From Numida meleagris (lineage: Eukaryota; Chordata; Aves; Galliformes; Numididae): 64,000 bases of DNA. The position numbers were made by a program, and so were the translations under genes. Below, in pieces: positions 38,292 through 50,309 of this stretch. The notes beneath the pieces were generated by a model that worked only from the letters and a program-made list of their open reading frames with translations, was not told the origin of the DNA and made no database searches. How positions within the stretch are numbered: the stretch's first letter is position 1; the number at the start of each line of letters is the position of its first letter. The stretch lies in assembly GCF_002078875.1 (NCBI RefSeq), contig NC_034438.1, positions 64,377,276-64,441,275 of the forward strand, in the 5' to 3' direction.

Positions 38292-38748
38292 TCATAGACT
38301 CATAAAATCACAGAATAGCTTGGATTGGAGGGACACCAAAGTCCACTCAGTTCCAACATCCCTTCCATGGGCAGGTTGCCTCTCACCAGATCAGGCTCTT
38401 CAGGGCCTCATCCAACCTGACCTTGAATGCCTCCAGGGATGGGGCACCCACAGCTTTTCTGGGCAGCCTGTGTCAGTGCCCCACCACTCTCTAAATAAAG
38501 AATTTCTATAATTCTACCCTCAACCTCTCTTCTTTAAGTTTAAAACCATTCCCCCTTGTCTTATCACCATTAGACCGTATAAAAAGTCAGTCTCCCTCCT
38601 GATTCTAATCTCCTTTGAAATACTGGAAGGCTGCAGTGAGGTCTCCCTGGAGCCTTCTCCAGACTGAACAAGCTCAGCTGCCTCAACCTTTCTTTGTAGG
38701 AGAGGTGTTCCAGCTCTCTGACCATCTTGTACCATGATTCCTCTGAAA
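38292..38748 (-). mobile_element. CR1 LINE 3' end, antisense copy
   Basis: A worn tail at 38292-38314 is followed by antisense 3' UTR and C-terminal ORF2. The minus-strand frame at 38570-38878 keeps MVRELEHLSYKERLRQLSLF. The 5' end is near 38748. Confidence 0.9.
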
Positions 38749-39738
38749 AACTTTCTTTGATCATTATTAGCTGACAACAGAATGCAATAAAACATAGATT
38801 AATTTCTATGGCAATACAATGGAATTGAGATGACAGAAAGTGAAATACTTTAATTTCCTGAACAATGTGAACATACACTTTCTGACTTCAAGGCAAGCTA
38901 TTTTACATAATGTGGAAGTTCCAAAGCTGTTCGTAAAAGAGTTTAGTACAAAAAAAAAAAAGAGAGAGAGAGAGAGAATATATATTTATATAAAAACTTG
39001 AAAAGAATGACTGGATTTGCAAGGTTACACCAAGCTTTGAAAAGCAGTTAATGCCTGGCTTAAACATTAGGCTTTACAGTAGGTGTTGGCTAGGCAAACA
39101 AACTGAGGCATGTATACCATTACAGTCACCTCCATCTTGCACAGGAAGAAATATTGGTGCTCCTGCTGGTGACACTCATGACCTGTGCTAATGTCTGTAA
39201 TATCTGAAACCCCATCCATGGAAGCCGCATTAAAAAAAAGATGTGAAAATCTTCATTATATTACACAGCGACATTTTGTCATTCTGTTTTCCCCAAATGT
39301 GGAATTAATCTCTAAGAATACCTTAGTGAGATGATGAACATTTGGATATAAACCTTCTTCAAATGTAGCCCAAGCTCCAACGTACCTCAAGTGCCTGCTC
39401 CTTGACTCCCCTTCTCCCCATGACTTGCCTTCTGATCTGCCACTCAGTGTTATGTCACATCTCCTACATCTTTCTCAATACATCAGACATCTACAGTGAA
39501 TTCACCTCTTCCAAAAGGGACAAAACAAAGTGGATGAAATAATTAGGTTAAGGACAATATAAGTTTAATCCAGAGCTGTGTGTTACAAAACATACATGGC
39601 AGCATATACCTCAGCTTCCCTTTAAATTTTTGAACATTCCTGGTATTTTCTTCTGATTTGTATTTCCCTAAGCTTCCTGTATCTTTGCTCTTAAAAAATA
39701 ATAAATAAATAATTGCCGCATAATCAAGTTGACTTACT
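38749..39738. other. Unique DNA with an A/GA/TA simple repeat
   Basis: An A-run (38950-38960) passes into a GA run (38961-38978) and a TA-rich run to 38992. Otherwise nothing recognised. Confidence 0.6.
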
Positions 39739-39800
39739 ATAGAATCCTAGAATATCCTGAATTGGAAGGGACACACGAAGATTATTAAGTCCAACTCATA
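39739..39800 (-). mobile_element. CR1 LINE tail, minimal antisense copy
   Basis: The tail words ATAGAATCCTAGAATATC are followed by ATTGGAAGGGACAC and AAGTCCAACTC, the last 60 bases of a CR1 3' UTR. Confidence 0.8.
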
Positions 39801-41742
39801 CGTTTTTCTTCATTTTCCTTATGTCATTATATAGGAGATTAACACTGATTTCTGGCATCTTCTTTCATTCATTACAATACACAGTAAAGCACTGCTGTCT
39901 GAACATGGAAAAAAGTTCCATAAGAGCACAAACTTTTACAGTGCTGTGAAGTAGTTAGATCCAAACAGAGCAGTACCAAAGTGAACCGAAGTATAGGAAA
40001 TGCATTCCTAGAGAAGGAAATGAATGGATTGATCTTGTCCTTAGCCAAACTGTAATAATCTTCTATCCATTTATTCTCTGTGTTTGAAATATGGCTTGGG
40101 CTTCTCTCCTTTTCAGGTAGTTATACTCAAGCTTCTTGTCTAGGAATACACATATCACAAACTGCAGTAAATTCTTATCTTTAGCAGAGGCTTCTTGTCA
40201 CTTCTACACACAGCTGTAAATAAAAAGATTCATAAGGAATCACACAGCTGTTAAAAAAGCTAGAGAGTGTATATTTTTATAAAGCAACAAGTAGCAAGAT
40301 AGGTTGAATTTTCCTCTTTCAGAAGAAGGAGGAAGAGGACATGAATAAACACTTAGTAGGTAATGAGGAAATAATAGAACACTGTGCTAAAAAAAAAAAG
40401 AAATTTTAAAAACTATTAATAAATGCTAATGAGGAGAGCAGCCTTTATCAGTTATAGATAATGAGAAGGTTGTGCACTGAGAAATAAAGGATTACTGTGT
40501 TTGTTGACAGCAAAATAACATTTAGCAAGCTAAAGATAGGGAAAATCCAGAGAATTGATGAAGAAATCTATAAAATAATAAAATTTCATTTGGGGTTTTT
40601 TCTTTAAATTTAATTCCCTTTCATCTTCTTTTTTCTTCCCAAAGCAGTGAATTCCCCTTCCTGTATAAACATGGGGAGTTAACAGACACCAATCCTGATC
40701 TTCCTACTTACATTAAAGCAAAATCTAACTTAAGGTTGAGGAAAGAAACAGGCTCTCCATTGATTCCTCCCCATGGAAAAAAAAAAGTATATAGTAGTCT
40801 TTGAAAGATGGCAGTCAGCAAAACATTTTAAAACCAGATCAGTATGTATATTTTAAATGGAATCAGCAAACCTGTTTTATTGAGATTTTTTTTTCACTCA
40901 AGGGGATTAATTTGCAATGTCCATATAACTGACTGTTCTCTTAGTACTTAACATATCTTTTCTTGAAATCTTAATTAAGCACTCAAATTCCCTTTGCTAT
41001 TTTCCATTTTTTACACAGAGACAGTGTTCTGCATAAGCATAAAATAAAACCTGCTATTGGAAGAAGGATAATTTCTTTATCATCTAGTTGAAATTTATTT
41101 CCCTGCAGCCTCATAGCACAAGGAAAATGTTCATCTCCAGATCACTCAATCCAATTTAAAAATGTCTCCTCATTTGTTGACACGGCACTTTCTGGGACTA
41201 TGCCTGAGAAACAATTTTCATATTAATTATAAGTATTGCCATGCAGAAGCTGGACAAATAATGTTTTCAAGGGCTTCTCAGAATGAAATCTTGTAGCAGT
41301 TCAAAGGCTTATCTTTCCACAATATATGTACCAAATGACCTTTTCTTAATCAGTGGAATACCTTTTCCACATGAGCTACTGCCTTTTCCTACAACTTTGC
41401 CCATTTTGAGATCCACGAGAACATATTCTCCTTTATGAGATAGAATGAGAGAGCACTAAAAACCCACCCTACACTTCATTCAGCTGAATTATTTCTATTC
41501 TGGAGCCTTAGTGAGCAGCAGTAACAACAAAATGAAGTTTATGCTAGCCTGATTAAAATCTCATTGTCTTTTCATCAGATTTAAGTTTCTTATCACATTT
41601 TCCAGAATTTGTCTTTCCTTTTAAATACCCTCCAGTGTGATCTGAATAATTCTTCTTTCAGATTTTTCATTCGAGGGGCCAGCTTATTAACCTCCATTAC
41701 GACTGAGTTATTTTCTTAGTTACATTAAATTAACTGAAGAAT
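39801..41742. other. AT-rich unique DNA, no gene seen
   Basis: Nothing recognised apart from short A and T runs. Confidence 0.5.
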
Positions 41743-41845
41743 ACAGAATCACAGAATCATGTAGGTCAGAAATGACCTTCAAGATCACCACATCCTACCA
41801 TCAACCTGAAATATCAATTCCATCACTAAACCACGTGCCCCTGCA
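41743..41845 (-). mobile_element. CR1 LINE 3' end, short antisense copy
   Basis: The tail ACAGAATCACAGAATCATG is followed by GTAGGTCAGAAATGACCTTC, CATCCTACCATCAACC and CACTAAACCACGTGCCCCTG. This is a CR1 subfamily end different from the neighbours. Confidence 0.85.
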
Positions 41846-42221
41846 ACCCTTTCAAATTGATTACAATTTGATTCCAGTACTGAAAATAATCCTACTGTAC
41901 TTCTTGTTTAACTGCACAACAGAATATCTCAGTCCACTCGAAGCTAGTATTTTTGTATGCAGTGTTATGCAATTTTCTGTGCAAATTATGAGTACTCTCT
42001 CAACTTTTTTATAACATTGTGACTTGCTACACTAACTGATTTTTCATTTAAACCTCTAACAATCTTTGCATCTCCTTAAATAAAAATAGTTCTGAAAGTG
42101 TCTGGCTTGGGACACAGAGTATTTAACATAATTTCTTCATGGAAGATAATTGCAGAAACACTGAGTTTCATGACAGAAAAATCTAATAACTAGGCTACTC
42201 ATAAAATCAAAGTAACAGATC
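41846..42221. other. Unique DNA
   Basis: Nothing recognised. Confidence 0.5.
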
Positions 42222-42746
42222 TGTAGAATCAGTGTTATACAATAACTTCAGTTGGAAGGGACACAGAAGGACCATCAAGTCCAACCCCGGCTCCACATAG
42301 CACCACCCAAACCCAAACCCTGTGTCTGAGGGCAGTGCCCAAACGCTCCCTGGGGAGCTGTTCCACGCCCACCGCCCTCTGGGGCAGACCCTTTCCCTAG
42401 CCCTCCGCCCCTCCCCTGACACAGCTCCATGCCGTTCCCTCAGGCCCTGTCGCTGTCCCCAGAGAGCAGAGCTCAGAGCTGCCCCTCCGCACCCTGTGAG
42501 GAGCTGCCGTCTGCCATGAGGCCTCTTCTGAGCACACCCAAGGGCCACAACCTCCCCTCATGAGTCATGCCCTCCTTATCTTTGTAGTCTTCCTTTGGAT
42601 GCTCTCTGATATTTTGATAAAATTCCACATAGTTCTCAAGGTGAGGCCATAGCAGCACAGAGCAGAGTGGGACAACCCTTTCCCTCAACTGCCTGGCACT
42701 GCTTAGCCTGTTGCATCTCAGAGTATTTTGGCTACCAGGGCACATT
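42222..42746 (-). mobile_element. CR1-related GC-rich LINE copy, antisense
   Basis: This is the complement of the GC-rich subfamily seen at 34690-35010. The plus strand runs from GTAGAATCAGTG through CATCAAGTCCAACCCCGGCT and a very GC-rich stretch (about 42290-42560) into an ORF2 C-terminal region. That region has ENYVEFYQNIREH and a KRLSSARQLRERVV-like block on the minus strand. The high GC of this block contrasts with the AT-rich surroundings and comes from the repeat, not from a CpG island of a gene. Confidence 0.85.
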
Positions 42747-44608
42747 ACAGAATCACAGAATTATAGGAGTTGGAAAGGACCTCTGCAGATCATCCATTTC
42801 CACCTGGTTAAAGCAGGCTACCTACAGTAGGTTGCACAGGAAAGCACCCAGATGGGTGTTGAATGTCTCCAGAAAAGGAGACTCCACAACTTCTCTGGGC
42901 AGCCTGTTCCAGTGCTCTGTCACCCTCAAAGAACTTTTTCTTCATGTTCGTATGGAACTTCCTGTGTTCCAGTTTGTGCCTATTGCCCCTTGTCCCATCA
43001 CTAGCATGACAAAAAAAGAGCCTGGCCCCATTCACTAGACTCACACTAATTAGGTATTTATAAGCTTTGATAAGATCCCTTCTCAGTCATCTCCAGGCTG
43101 AGTAGTCCCACATCTCTCATAAGTCCCAAGCTCTTCCTCATAAGGCTGATGCACCAGGCCGCTAACCATCTTTGTAGCCCTCCATGGACTCTTTCCAGTA
43201 GTTCCAGTAGTTCCATCTTTCTTGAACTGGGGAGCCCAGAACTGTGCAAAGTATTCCAGATGAGGCCTCAACAGGGCAGAGTAGAGGGGAAGGATCACCT
43301 CTCTCAGCCTGCTGGCCACACTCTTTTGAATGCTCCCCAGAATACTGTAGGCCTTCTTGGCCACAAAGACACACTGCTGGGTCATGTTTACCCTGTTACC
43401 TACCAGGACATCCAGGTCCTTCTGTGCAGAGCTCCTCTCCAGCAGGTCATCCCCTACCTTGTACTGATACATGCAGTTATTCCTTGCCTGCTGTAGCACT
43501 CTATACTTTCCCTTTTTAACTTCTTAAGATTCCTCCCCATCCTACCCTCCAGCCTGCCCAGGTCTCACTGAATGACAGCACAGCCTTCCAGTGTGTCAGC
43601 CACTCCTCCTAGCTTCATATCATAAGCAAATTTACTGAGGGTGAACTCCATCCTTTCATCCAGATCACTGATATAGCTGTTGAACAAGGTCAGACACCAT
43701 GACAACCCCAGGAGAAAACTGCTAACTACAGGTCTCCAACTAGACTGCACTGCTGATCACAGTCATCTGAGCTCTGCCAGTCAACCAGTTCTCAACCTAC
43801 TTCACTGTCCACTCATCTATCTCACACTTCCTAAGCTGTGGGAGACAGTGTCAAAAGCCTCACTGAAGTCAAAGTAGACAATGTTCAGTTCTCCCCCCTC
43901 ATCCACCCAGCCAGTCATGGCATTGTAGAAGGCTACCACACTGATTAAGCATGATTTCTCTTTGATGAATCCAAGCTGACTACTCCTGATAACCTTCTCC
44001 CACTTGCTTGGAAGTGACATCCAGAATAAGCTGTTCCATCACCTTTCCAGAGACACGGGTAAGGCTGTCTGGGCTGTAGTTTCCCAACTCTTCCTTCTAG
44101 CCCTTTTCCAAGACTGGAATGTCACTGGCATTCCTCCAGTTCTCAGGCACCTTTTGCATTCTCCACTACCTTTCAAAGATGATAGAGAGTGTCTTGGCAA
44201 TGACTTCTGCCAACTCCCTCAGCACTTGTGGGTGCATTCCACCAGGGCCCATGGATCTGTGTGTGTCAAGTTTGCCTAGATGATCTCTGACCAGATCCTC
44301 CTTGTCCAAGGGGAAGTCCTCCTTTCCCCAGACTTTCTCTCCCAGGGTCTGGGATTCCTGAGGGCCAGTACCAGCAGTAAAGACAGAAGCAAAAAAGGCA
44401 TTCAGTAACTCTACCTCCTCAGTATCGTCCATTACTGTGATACCCACCTTATTCAGCAGTGGGTCCACATTTTCCCTTGTCTTCCTTTTGCTGTTGATGT
44501 ACTTAAAGTAGCTTTTCTTGTTGTCCTTGGCTTCCCTTACCATATTTTATTCCAAGAGGGCCTTAGCCTTCCTTGTTGCATCCCTGCATGCCCTAACAAT
44601 GTTCTTAT
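42747..44608 (-). mobile_element. CR1 LINE, 1.86-kb antisense copy with most of the reverse transcriptase
   Basis: The tail is at 42747-42766. Reading backwards, the element holds the complete C terminus and the thumb (43083-43499, 138 codons open, with LDVLVGNRVNMTQQCVFVAK and [20 protein letters not shown]). It then holds the polymerase core (FAYD in place of FADD near 43620), the fingers (43817-44020, with GFIKEKSCLISVVAFYNAM and YFDFSEAFDTVSHS) and the linker (44166-44543, 125 codons open). Stops and frame changes make it inactive. It is the longest CR1 copy here covering the polymerase, and it lies between two other antisense CR1 copies. Confidence 0.95.
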
Positions 44609-45000
44609 ATTGCTGACTCAAATCCAATTTGCCATCAACCATAACCCCCACATCGCTTTCCATAGGGCTGCTCTCTAGCCTCTCATTCCCCAGTCCATAA
44701 ATAAGCCCAGGGTTGCCCAATCCCAGGTGCAGAATCTGGCACTTGCTCTTAAATTTCATGCAGTTGGTGATTCCTCAGACCTCCAGTTTGTCAAAATCCC
44801 TCTGTAAGTACTCTGTGCCCTCAGGGAGTCAAAGGTTTCTCCCAGTTTACTATCATCCGCAGACTTACTTAAGATAAATTCAAGTTCTATATCCAAATCG
44901 CTGATGAAAACACCAAAGAGAACTGACCCTAGAAAGGAGCCCAGCAGAACTCAAGTGACTACTATCTTGCTATATCCCTAATACTATAACCATTGGAGCT
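44609..45000 (-). mobile_element. CR1-type LINE polymerase/thumb fragment, different subfamily, antisense
   Basis: On the minus strand this reads LFGVFISDLDIELEFILSKS, ADDSKLG, KCQILHLGLGNPGLIYGLGN and VGVMVDGKLDLSQQ, the polymerase core and thumb of a CR1-like element. It then switches at about 44609 to the linker of the neighbouring copy. The wording differs from the neighbour's own version, so it is a separate, 3'-truncated insertion. Confidence 0.87.
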
Positions 45001-46761
45001 CGAAAGCATCAATGAATTGTTCATCCACTGTATTATGTCATTTTGTATGTTAATGATTCAGTAAAATGCCCTAATGCTGTCGGAAAGAAACACTCTTCTA
45101 ATTTTCTGTTAGAAACACACATCTTTAGTTAAAAGTAGATTAAATGTGTGACATATTAAGAACACTTCTTGCACCTCTTTTTTTCAGGTAAGACCTAATT
45201 TCTAAGTAAGTAACATTTTTCTTCCCTTGACTTAGATATTTTCCCACACAGAACAAGGTATTTTCCACATATAAGATTCTTTGATCAAAGAAATTTAAAA
45301 TATATATCTTTACTAAAAATATTTTTTTCAAGATTTATTTTTGTTTAAAAAAAAATAGGATCTTTTTCTTTTCAATATTTGTCATAAGGAGTCTGGCCTT
45401 AACTTTAACCTAACCTAGAATTTAACCTAGAATTTTGAAATTCTAAGTTACTTTGTAGCTGTTTTCCACTTTAAAAGTCACTGAATTTTCTCTCATACAC
45501 AAGGTATGTTTCCTATGATGCTTTGTGTTGAAAATCATGATATAAAGACATTTTTGAATTCCAATATTTCTGTTCTGTGAAAGAAATCAATTTTCATTGC
45601 AATGTGATTAATTCCTCTTGGGTGAAATGAAGAGGAAAATCAATGCCTCACAATCATATTTTATTACTTGACTAATACACCCAAGTCACTAAAAATAAGG
45701 ACATCCTAGAAGAATTTTTGTAAGATTCCCACTAAGACCAAAAACAGCAACAACAAAGAAAAAAAAAAGAAAAGCAATCAACAATAAGGTAAGAATGGGT
45801 TTAAGCTACTCCAGACTTCTGTATTGCTTGTGCAACAATATAATACACTTCTCCTAAAAATCCTACCTTAAATCGTAATTTTAGCTAACTTTGTATTTGC
45901 TATTAAAAAATTAATTACAAGATCATAATATCCTTAGAAAAGTTGTTGCCAGAGCAGATTCAGCTACACACTTGTCCATCTCTACATGCACCTCCAAAAT
46001 CCAAGTAATTTCATACACTTTCCCTATTGTACAGTTGAAAAAAGCTTTTACTTGCTTCCATCTGCTGTCTAATATATTTTCCATTAAAAATGTGCTTCCA
46101 TCTAATGCATACATAGAAATAAAATATGTCATGATTATCAAGAGTGGAGGCCACCAAACTCTGAAAAAGTGTACAAGTATTGTTAACAATTTTTTATACC
46201 CCTCTGCAGGGACCCTCTGTACTCTTTTTAAATGGCATGCAACATTTTCTAATAGAGATCATGTTGCACATGTCCAACACCCAAAATTGTGTAAATTTAA
46301 GTCCATGCACAGTTAAGTGATTTAGCTCTATATTCTGCCCTTGCTAAGTATTTCTGCTTCTCAGCGCAATGATTCCAGTATCTAAGCCAGACAGTATAAA
46401 GCCAGTATATAGCTCTTTTGACTTCCTCAGATGACCTAGTGAGGTTCTGGGTTCCATGGTTTTCAGTGGCATGCTCCCTCTCTGTCTGAAATATTTTTAA
46501 AGAAGGCTATCAAAGTTTGAACCTAAAAGCTCAGAGGAGAGGCTGAAAAAGCAGCCCCCACTATTCCAGACTGTTTATGTTTTCTTCTCTGGACATTATT
46601 TTGTGCAAGCAGTGGTGTCTGTTTCTAGCCTACAGCAAGCAGTGCTCACATGCACTTGGGAGTAGGTCATCTAAGTCCCTAGTGCTGTAGCCTGTAACTT
46701 GATACCAATCTCTTCCTCAGCTGCTAAAGCTACTTTTAAGAGGAAGTAGGTTCTTCTAAAG
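45001..46761. other. AT-rich unique DNA, no gene seen
   Basis: An A-run lies near 45755-45770. The 114-residue plus-strand frame at 45972-46316 has no recognised domain. Confidence 0.5.
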
Positions 46762-47240
46762 AAGAAGAAGTCCAAAGAAGGGCAACAAGGCTTGTGAAGG
46801 GCTTGGAGAATATGCCCTATGAGGATTGACTAAAGGAACTGGGGATGTTTAGTCTGGGAAAGAGGAGACTGAGGGGAGACCTCACTGCTCTCTTCAAATA
46901 CCTGAAAGGTGATTGCAGTGAGAGCGGGGCTGGTCTCTTCTCACTGGTGACAGGTGACAGGACAAGGGGAAATGGCCTCAGGTTGCGCCAGGGGAGGTTT
47001 AGGCTGGATATCAGGAAAAACTTTCCAGAAGGGGTTGTTAAGCACTAGAACAGGCTCCCCAGGGAGGTGGTTGAGTCACCATCCCTGAATGTGTTTAAAA
47101 ACCGTTTGGATGTGGTGCTCAGTGACATGATTTAGTGGTGAGTTGTTAGAGCAGTATGGTTAGGTTGTGGTTGGACTTGATGATCTTGAAGGTCCTTTCC
47201 AACCTTAGCAATTCTATGATTCTATGATTCTATGATTCTA
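46762..47240 (+). mobile_element. CR1 LINE 3' end, sense copy with long tail
   Basis: The sense strand carries the CR1 C terminus: [37 protein letters not shown] and the EVVESPSLNVFKNRLD-type block. The 3' UTR contains GGTTGTGGTTGGACTTGATG, and at least four perfect tail units end at 47240. The long regular tail suggests a relatively recent copy. Its 3' end closely matches the antisense scrap at 5015-5109. Confidence 0.94.
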
Positions 47241-47671
47241 CACTATGGAGACATACTTTCAGAACCTTGCTCAAAAAGGATGGCTTGAAACCTCCTGATT
47301 TCCAAGCACAAATGTTTTCTTGATTATTTTCATTCTTTTTTGTTGTTGTTCTCATGATGATTTTAACATTTCATTTTAATACTTCCCTTGCTGAAGCTGC
47401 TTCTTTAGATACTTAGGAAAAATAATCACAGTCTCACTTAGACTTCATTTTTCTAAGTTAAGTCTTTTGTACTTTGTTTTCTTCCTAAAATTATCCAAAA
47501 CGGCAATTATGGGAAAGGAAAATATTTTATTTCCTCTATCCTTATCTGTATGTTGTTGGTTGTTACTATTAAAAACAAAACAAAACAAAAAAAAAACACC
47601 TCTCACTAGTAAAATTTCAGCAGAGATTTCTACAGCGGCACTAGACCATCCATGCCTCTTCCAAATATGCA
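47241..47671. other. Unique DNA
   Basis: Nothing recognised beyond a short oligo(A)/AAAAC patch at 47572-47596. Confidence 0.5.
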
Positions 47672-47857
47672 TGTCCTGGTTTTGGCTGTTAATATAGTTA
47701 ATTTAGTGGCTGGCATGATGCTCTGGTTTTGATTTTGGAGAAAAAATACTGTTGATATCATACAGGTGTTTTAGTTGTTGTTGTGCAGTACCTACACTAA
47801 ATCAAGGACTTTTCAGCTTCTCCTACTGCCCTGCCAGCAAGGAGGTCGGTGCACTCA
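47672..47857 (+). mobile_element. LTR of an avian endogenous retrovirus, 5' part, interrupted by CR1
   Basis: It begins TGTCCTGGTTTTGGCTG and follows the same order as the LTR at 50984 through TCAAGGACTTTTCAGCTTCT and CCCTGCCAGCAAGGAGG to GTGCAC. There an antisense CR1 starts. Weak LTR-like words (GGGTGACCCAAACTATTC) resume after the CR1 at about 48480-48520. Confidence 0.8.
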
Positions 47858-47859
47858 TG

Positions 47860-48478
47860 TAGAATCATAGAATCATAGAATCATCATGACTGGAAAAGAC
47901 CTCCAAGATCATCTACTCCAACTGTCCACCTACCACCCTGCTAAATTGTGTCTCTTAATACAACATCTACACATTTCTTGAACACCTGACCACTCTTTCA
48001 GAGAAGATTTTTGTACTAATTTCCAGCCTGACCTTTTTATCAAGTTGATGGAGCAACTTGAGGCCATTCCCTCTCATTCTATCACTGTTACTTGGGAGAA
48101 GAGGCCAACATCCATCTCACCACAACCTTCTTGGTAGGTGTAGAGAGCCGTAAGGTCTCCCCTGAGCATCGTCTTCTCCAGACTGAACAATCCCAGTTCC
48201 CTCAGCCATTCCTCGTAAGACTTGTGCTCCAAACCCCTCACCAGCTTCTTTGCCCTTCTCTGGACACATTCCAGGGCCTCAACGTGTTTCTAATAGTGAC
48301 AGGCCCAAAACTGAACACAGTACTCGAGTTGTGGTCTCAGCAGAACAGAGGGGAACAATCATCTCCCTGCTCCTGCTGGCAATGCTATTTCTTACACAAG
48401 CCAGGATGCCATTGGCCTTCTTGGCTACCTGGGCACACTGCTGGCTCATGTTTAGCCATGCATCAACGAACAAAGCTC
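47860..48478 (-). mobile_element. CR1 LINE 3' end, 620-bp antisense copy inserted in an LTR
   Basis: Three tail units at 47860-47883 are followed by antisense 3' UTR and C-terminal ORF2. The minus-strand frame at 48279-48473 reads [20 protein letters not shown] and [17 protein letters not shown]. It is 5'-truncated at about 48478. Confidence 0.93.
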
Positions 48479-48646
48479 TGGGGAAAAGGCTATGGGGTGA
48501 CCCAAACTATTCTAGCCACCTCTTCTCTGATTCTCACTTCACTTTCCTGTGCTTTTGATTTCCACTTTTACATTTCAAACTGTGGAACTCAAATGCTCTT
48601 TTACAGCATGCACTCTAGCTTGAATGCAGGACACATATGTTCAAAG

Positions 48647-48700
48647 TATTAATATAATACATGTTGCAATAATATATTAATATTAATATAATACATGTTG
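48647..48700. repeat. 20-bp direct repeat in AT-rich DNA
   Basis: The 20-base word TATTAATATAATACATGTTG occurs exactly at 48647-48666 and 48681-48700, 14 bases apart. It looks like a local duplication by slippage. Confidence 0.9.
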
Positions 48701-49569
48701 TGGTGTTATTGACACAAGTGACTTCTAGGGAACTTGAAATTTCACTCATAGTCTTTCTGTTCATATAAAAGATAAGCTGAAAATGTGGTGAAGTCAGTGG
48801 AACACTGTAGGCAATTATTTTGTAAAGTGTTGTGCAGTCTTTGGAAATAAGGATTAAATAAATCAGACTAGAAAAAAAATCTCTCCTCCACTTGCCAGAA
48901 GTAACTACAATGGATGTGAATGAAATTTACTTTTACACTATTACCAGTACCACAAAATATGGATTAATAGCCTTGTTCTGAGCATATCGCTGGGTGTTGT
49001 TTTTCCTTTGTTTGTTTGCATGTTTTGTATTCTAAAATGAAAAAATTCCAAGGAACTTTTTCAGGCTATTCAGTTGGGAAGAAATATGTCTAATCATCAT
49101 TATTATTGTTATTATACCAGCAGTATTACCATCACAATTATCTGTCAAAACATCCAATAGCTCAGTTGTAGAAGGTCCCAAGTGACACACTGGGAAGAAA
49201 AATCCAATTTCCAATTATCCTGTTTGAGCTAAAATACTTCCACTGCTAGCAGGCCTGTTCTACAGCACCACAGAGACTGAATCCTGGTGAGAGATGCTGA
49301 TGGAGAAATGCTGGAGAAGTCTCCCCTATGGAAGAAGTGAAACTGGCAGATGCAAAACTTCCAAACCAAAGAGATGCAAATCAAACCCACACAAGGATAT
49401 CTGAAGGATACAGATTGCTGTTTAATGCTGAGACAAATTACTAGGAACAAACATCCTGCTCCTCTCTCAAGTTTCCAAGCTCTGTGCTCACACAAAATGC
49501 ATATCTGTAGAGAATAGAGAGCCTGAGAGTTCTTACTCCACAAATTATTTAGTGTTTTGTGAAGACATT
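48701..49569. other. Unique DNA upstream of the CR1 ORF1 segment
   Basis: No element recognised. Part of it (after about 49229) could be decayed CR1 5' sequence, but I cannot support that. Confidence 0.4.
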
Positions 49570-50309
49570 TTTGCTTTGGTAAAGAGAGACAGCAGAAAAG
49601 GGAGATTGGGCCCTTATCTCTACATGGAGAATAAGGACTCCCCCTTGCCCCTGTAGTGTCCCTAACAGAAAGATATGAGGCTCTGGAATTGGAAGAAGGA
49701 GAGGGTATGGGTAATGGTTAAGACTCAGGATGGAATGATCACATTAATTAGGTCCAACTAAGGACTCACAATTAGAATCAGTACCACCAAAAAAACACAA
49801 AGTGTCTCAATAATTGGAGACTCCTTGCTGGGAGGCACTGAGGCACCTATTTTCTGCCTAGATAATCTCTCCAAAGGGGTTTGCTGTCTGCTGGGGTCCC
49901 ACATTCAAGACATCAAGAACAGGCTAACAAGTCTGATAAAGCCATATGACTACTTATAGTCTTCTGCTAATTCAAGGTAAGTCACAGGAGGCTATAACAA
50001 GGAAAGTACTAAACATTAAATGAAACTTTGCATCTCTTGAAAGGAAATTGAAGGGATGAGGAGCACAAGTAGTGTTCCCCTTTGTCCTCCCATTTGGAGG
50101 CTGGGGCTTGGGCGAAAGGAAGGAGAAAGGACTAGCTGAATGACTGGCTGTGTGGATGGTGTTCAACTCAGGGCTTTGGATCTATAATCTTGGACAGGCC
50201 TTTGAGAGACCTGACATGCTGACATCTGATAGGATGCAACTGACCAGGTTAGGCAAGCATGTTTTGGACAGCAGTCTATCTGGACTGATTAGCAGAGCTC
50301 TAAACTAGA
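49570..50309 (+). mobile_element. CR1 LINE ORF1 (esterase-like) remnant
   Basis: The sense strand, with frameshifts and stops, reads as the 3' two thirds of CR1 ORF1. It shows a SLTERYEAL stretch near 49640-49690 and the SGNH-hydrolase first block GDSLLGGTEAP (GDS codons at 49815-49823). Next come LSKGVCCLLGSHIQDIKNRL, GAQVVFPFVLPF and the terminal LISRALN before a stop at 50307-50309. Chicken CR1 ORF1 is known to carry an esterase-like domain. Here the usual D-x-x-H that supplies the catalytic His reads SDRMQLT (Gln codon at 50237-50239), and the block between the GDS motif and GAQVVF is shortened. The protein is non-functional. The ORF2 start follows on the same strand. Confidence 0.85.

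Noticed and set aside
42290..42560. GC-rich patch as a CpG island or promoter
   Set aside because: The GC-richness belongs to a CR1-related GC-rich subfamily also seen at 34690-35010 and 54465-54604.
48092..48652. 186-codon plus-strand open frame
   Set aside because: It is the antisense reading of the CR1 at 47860-48478 running into flanking DNA.
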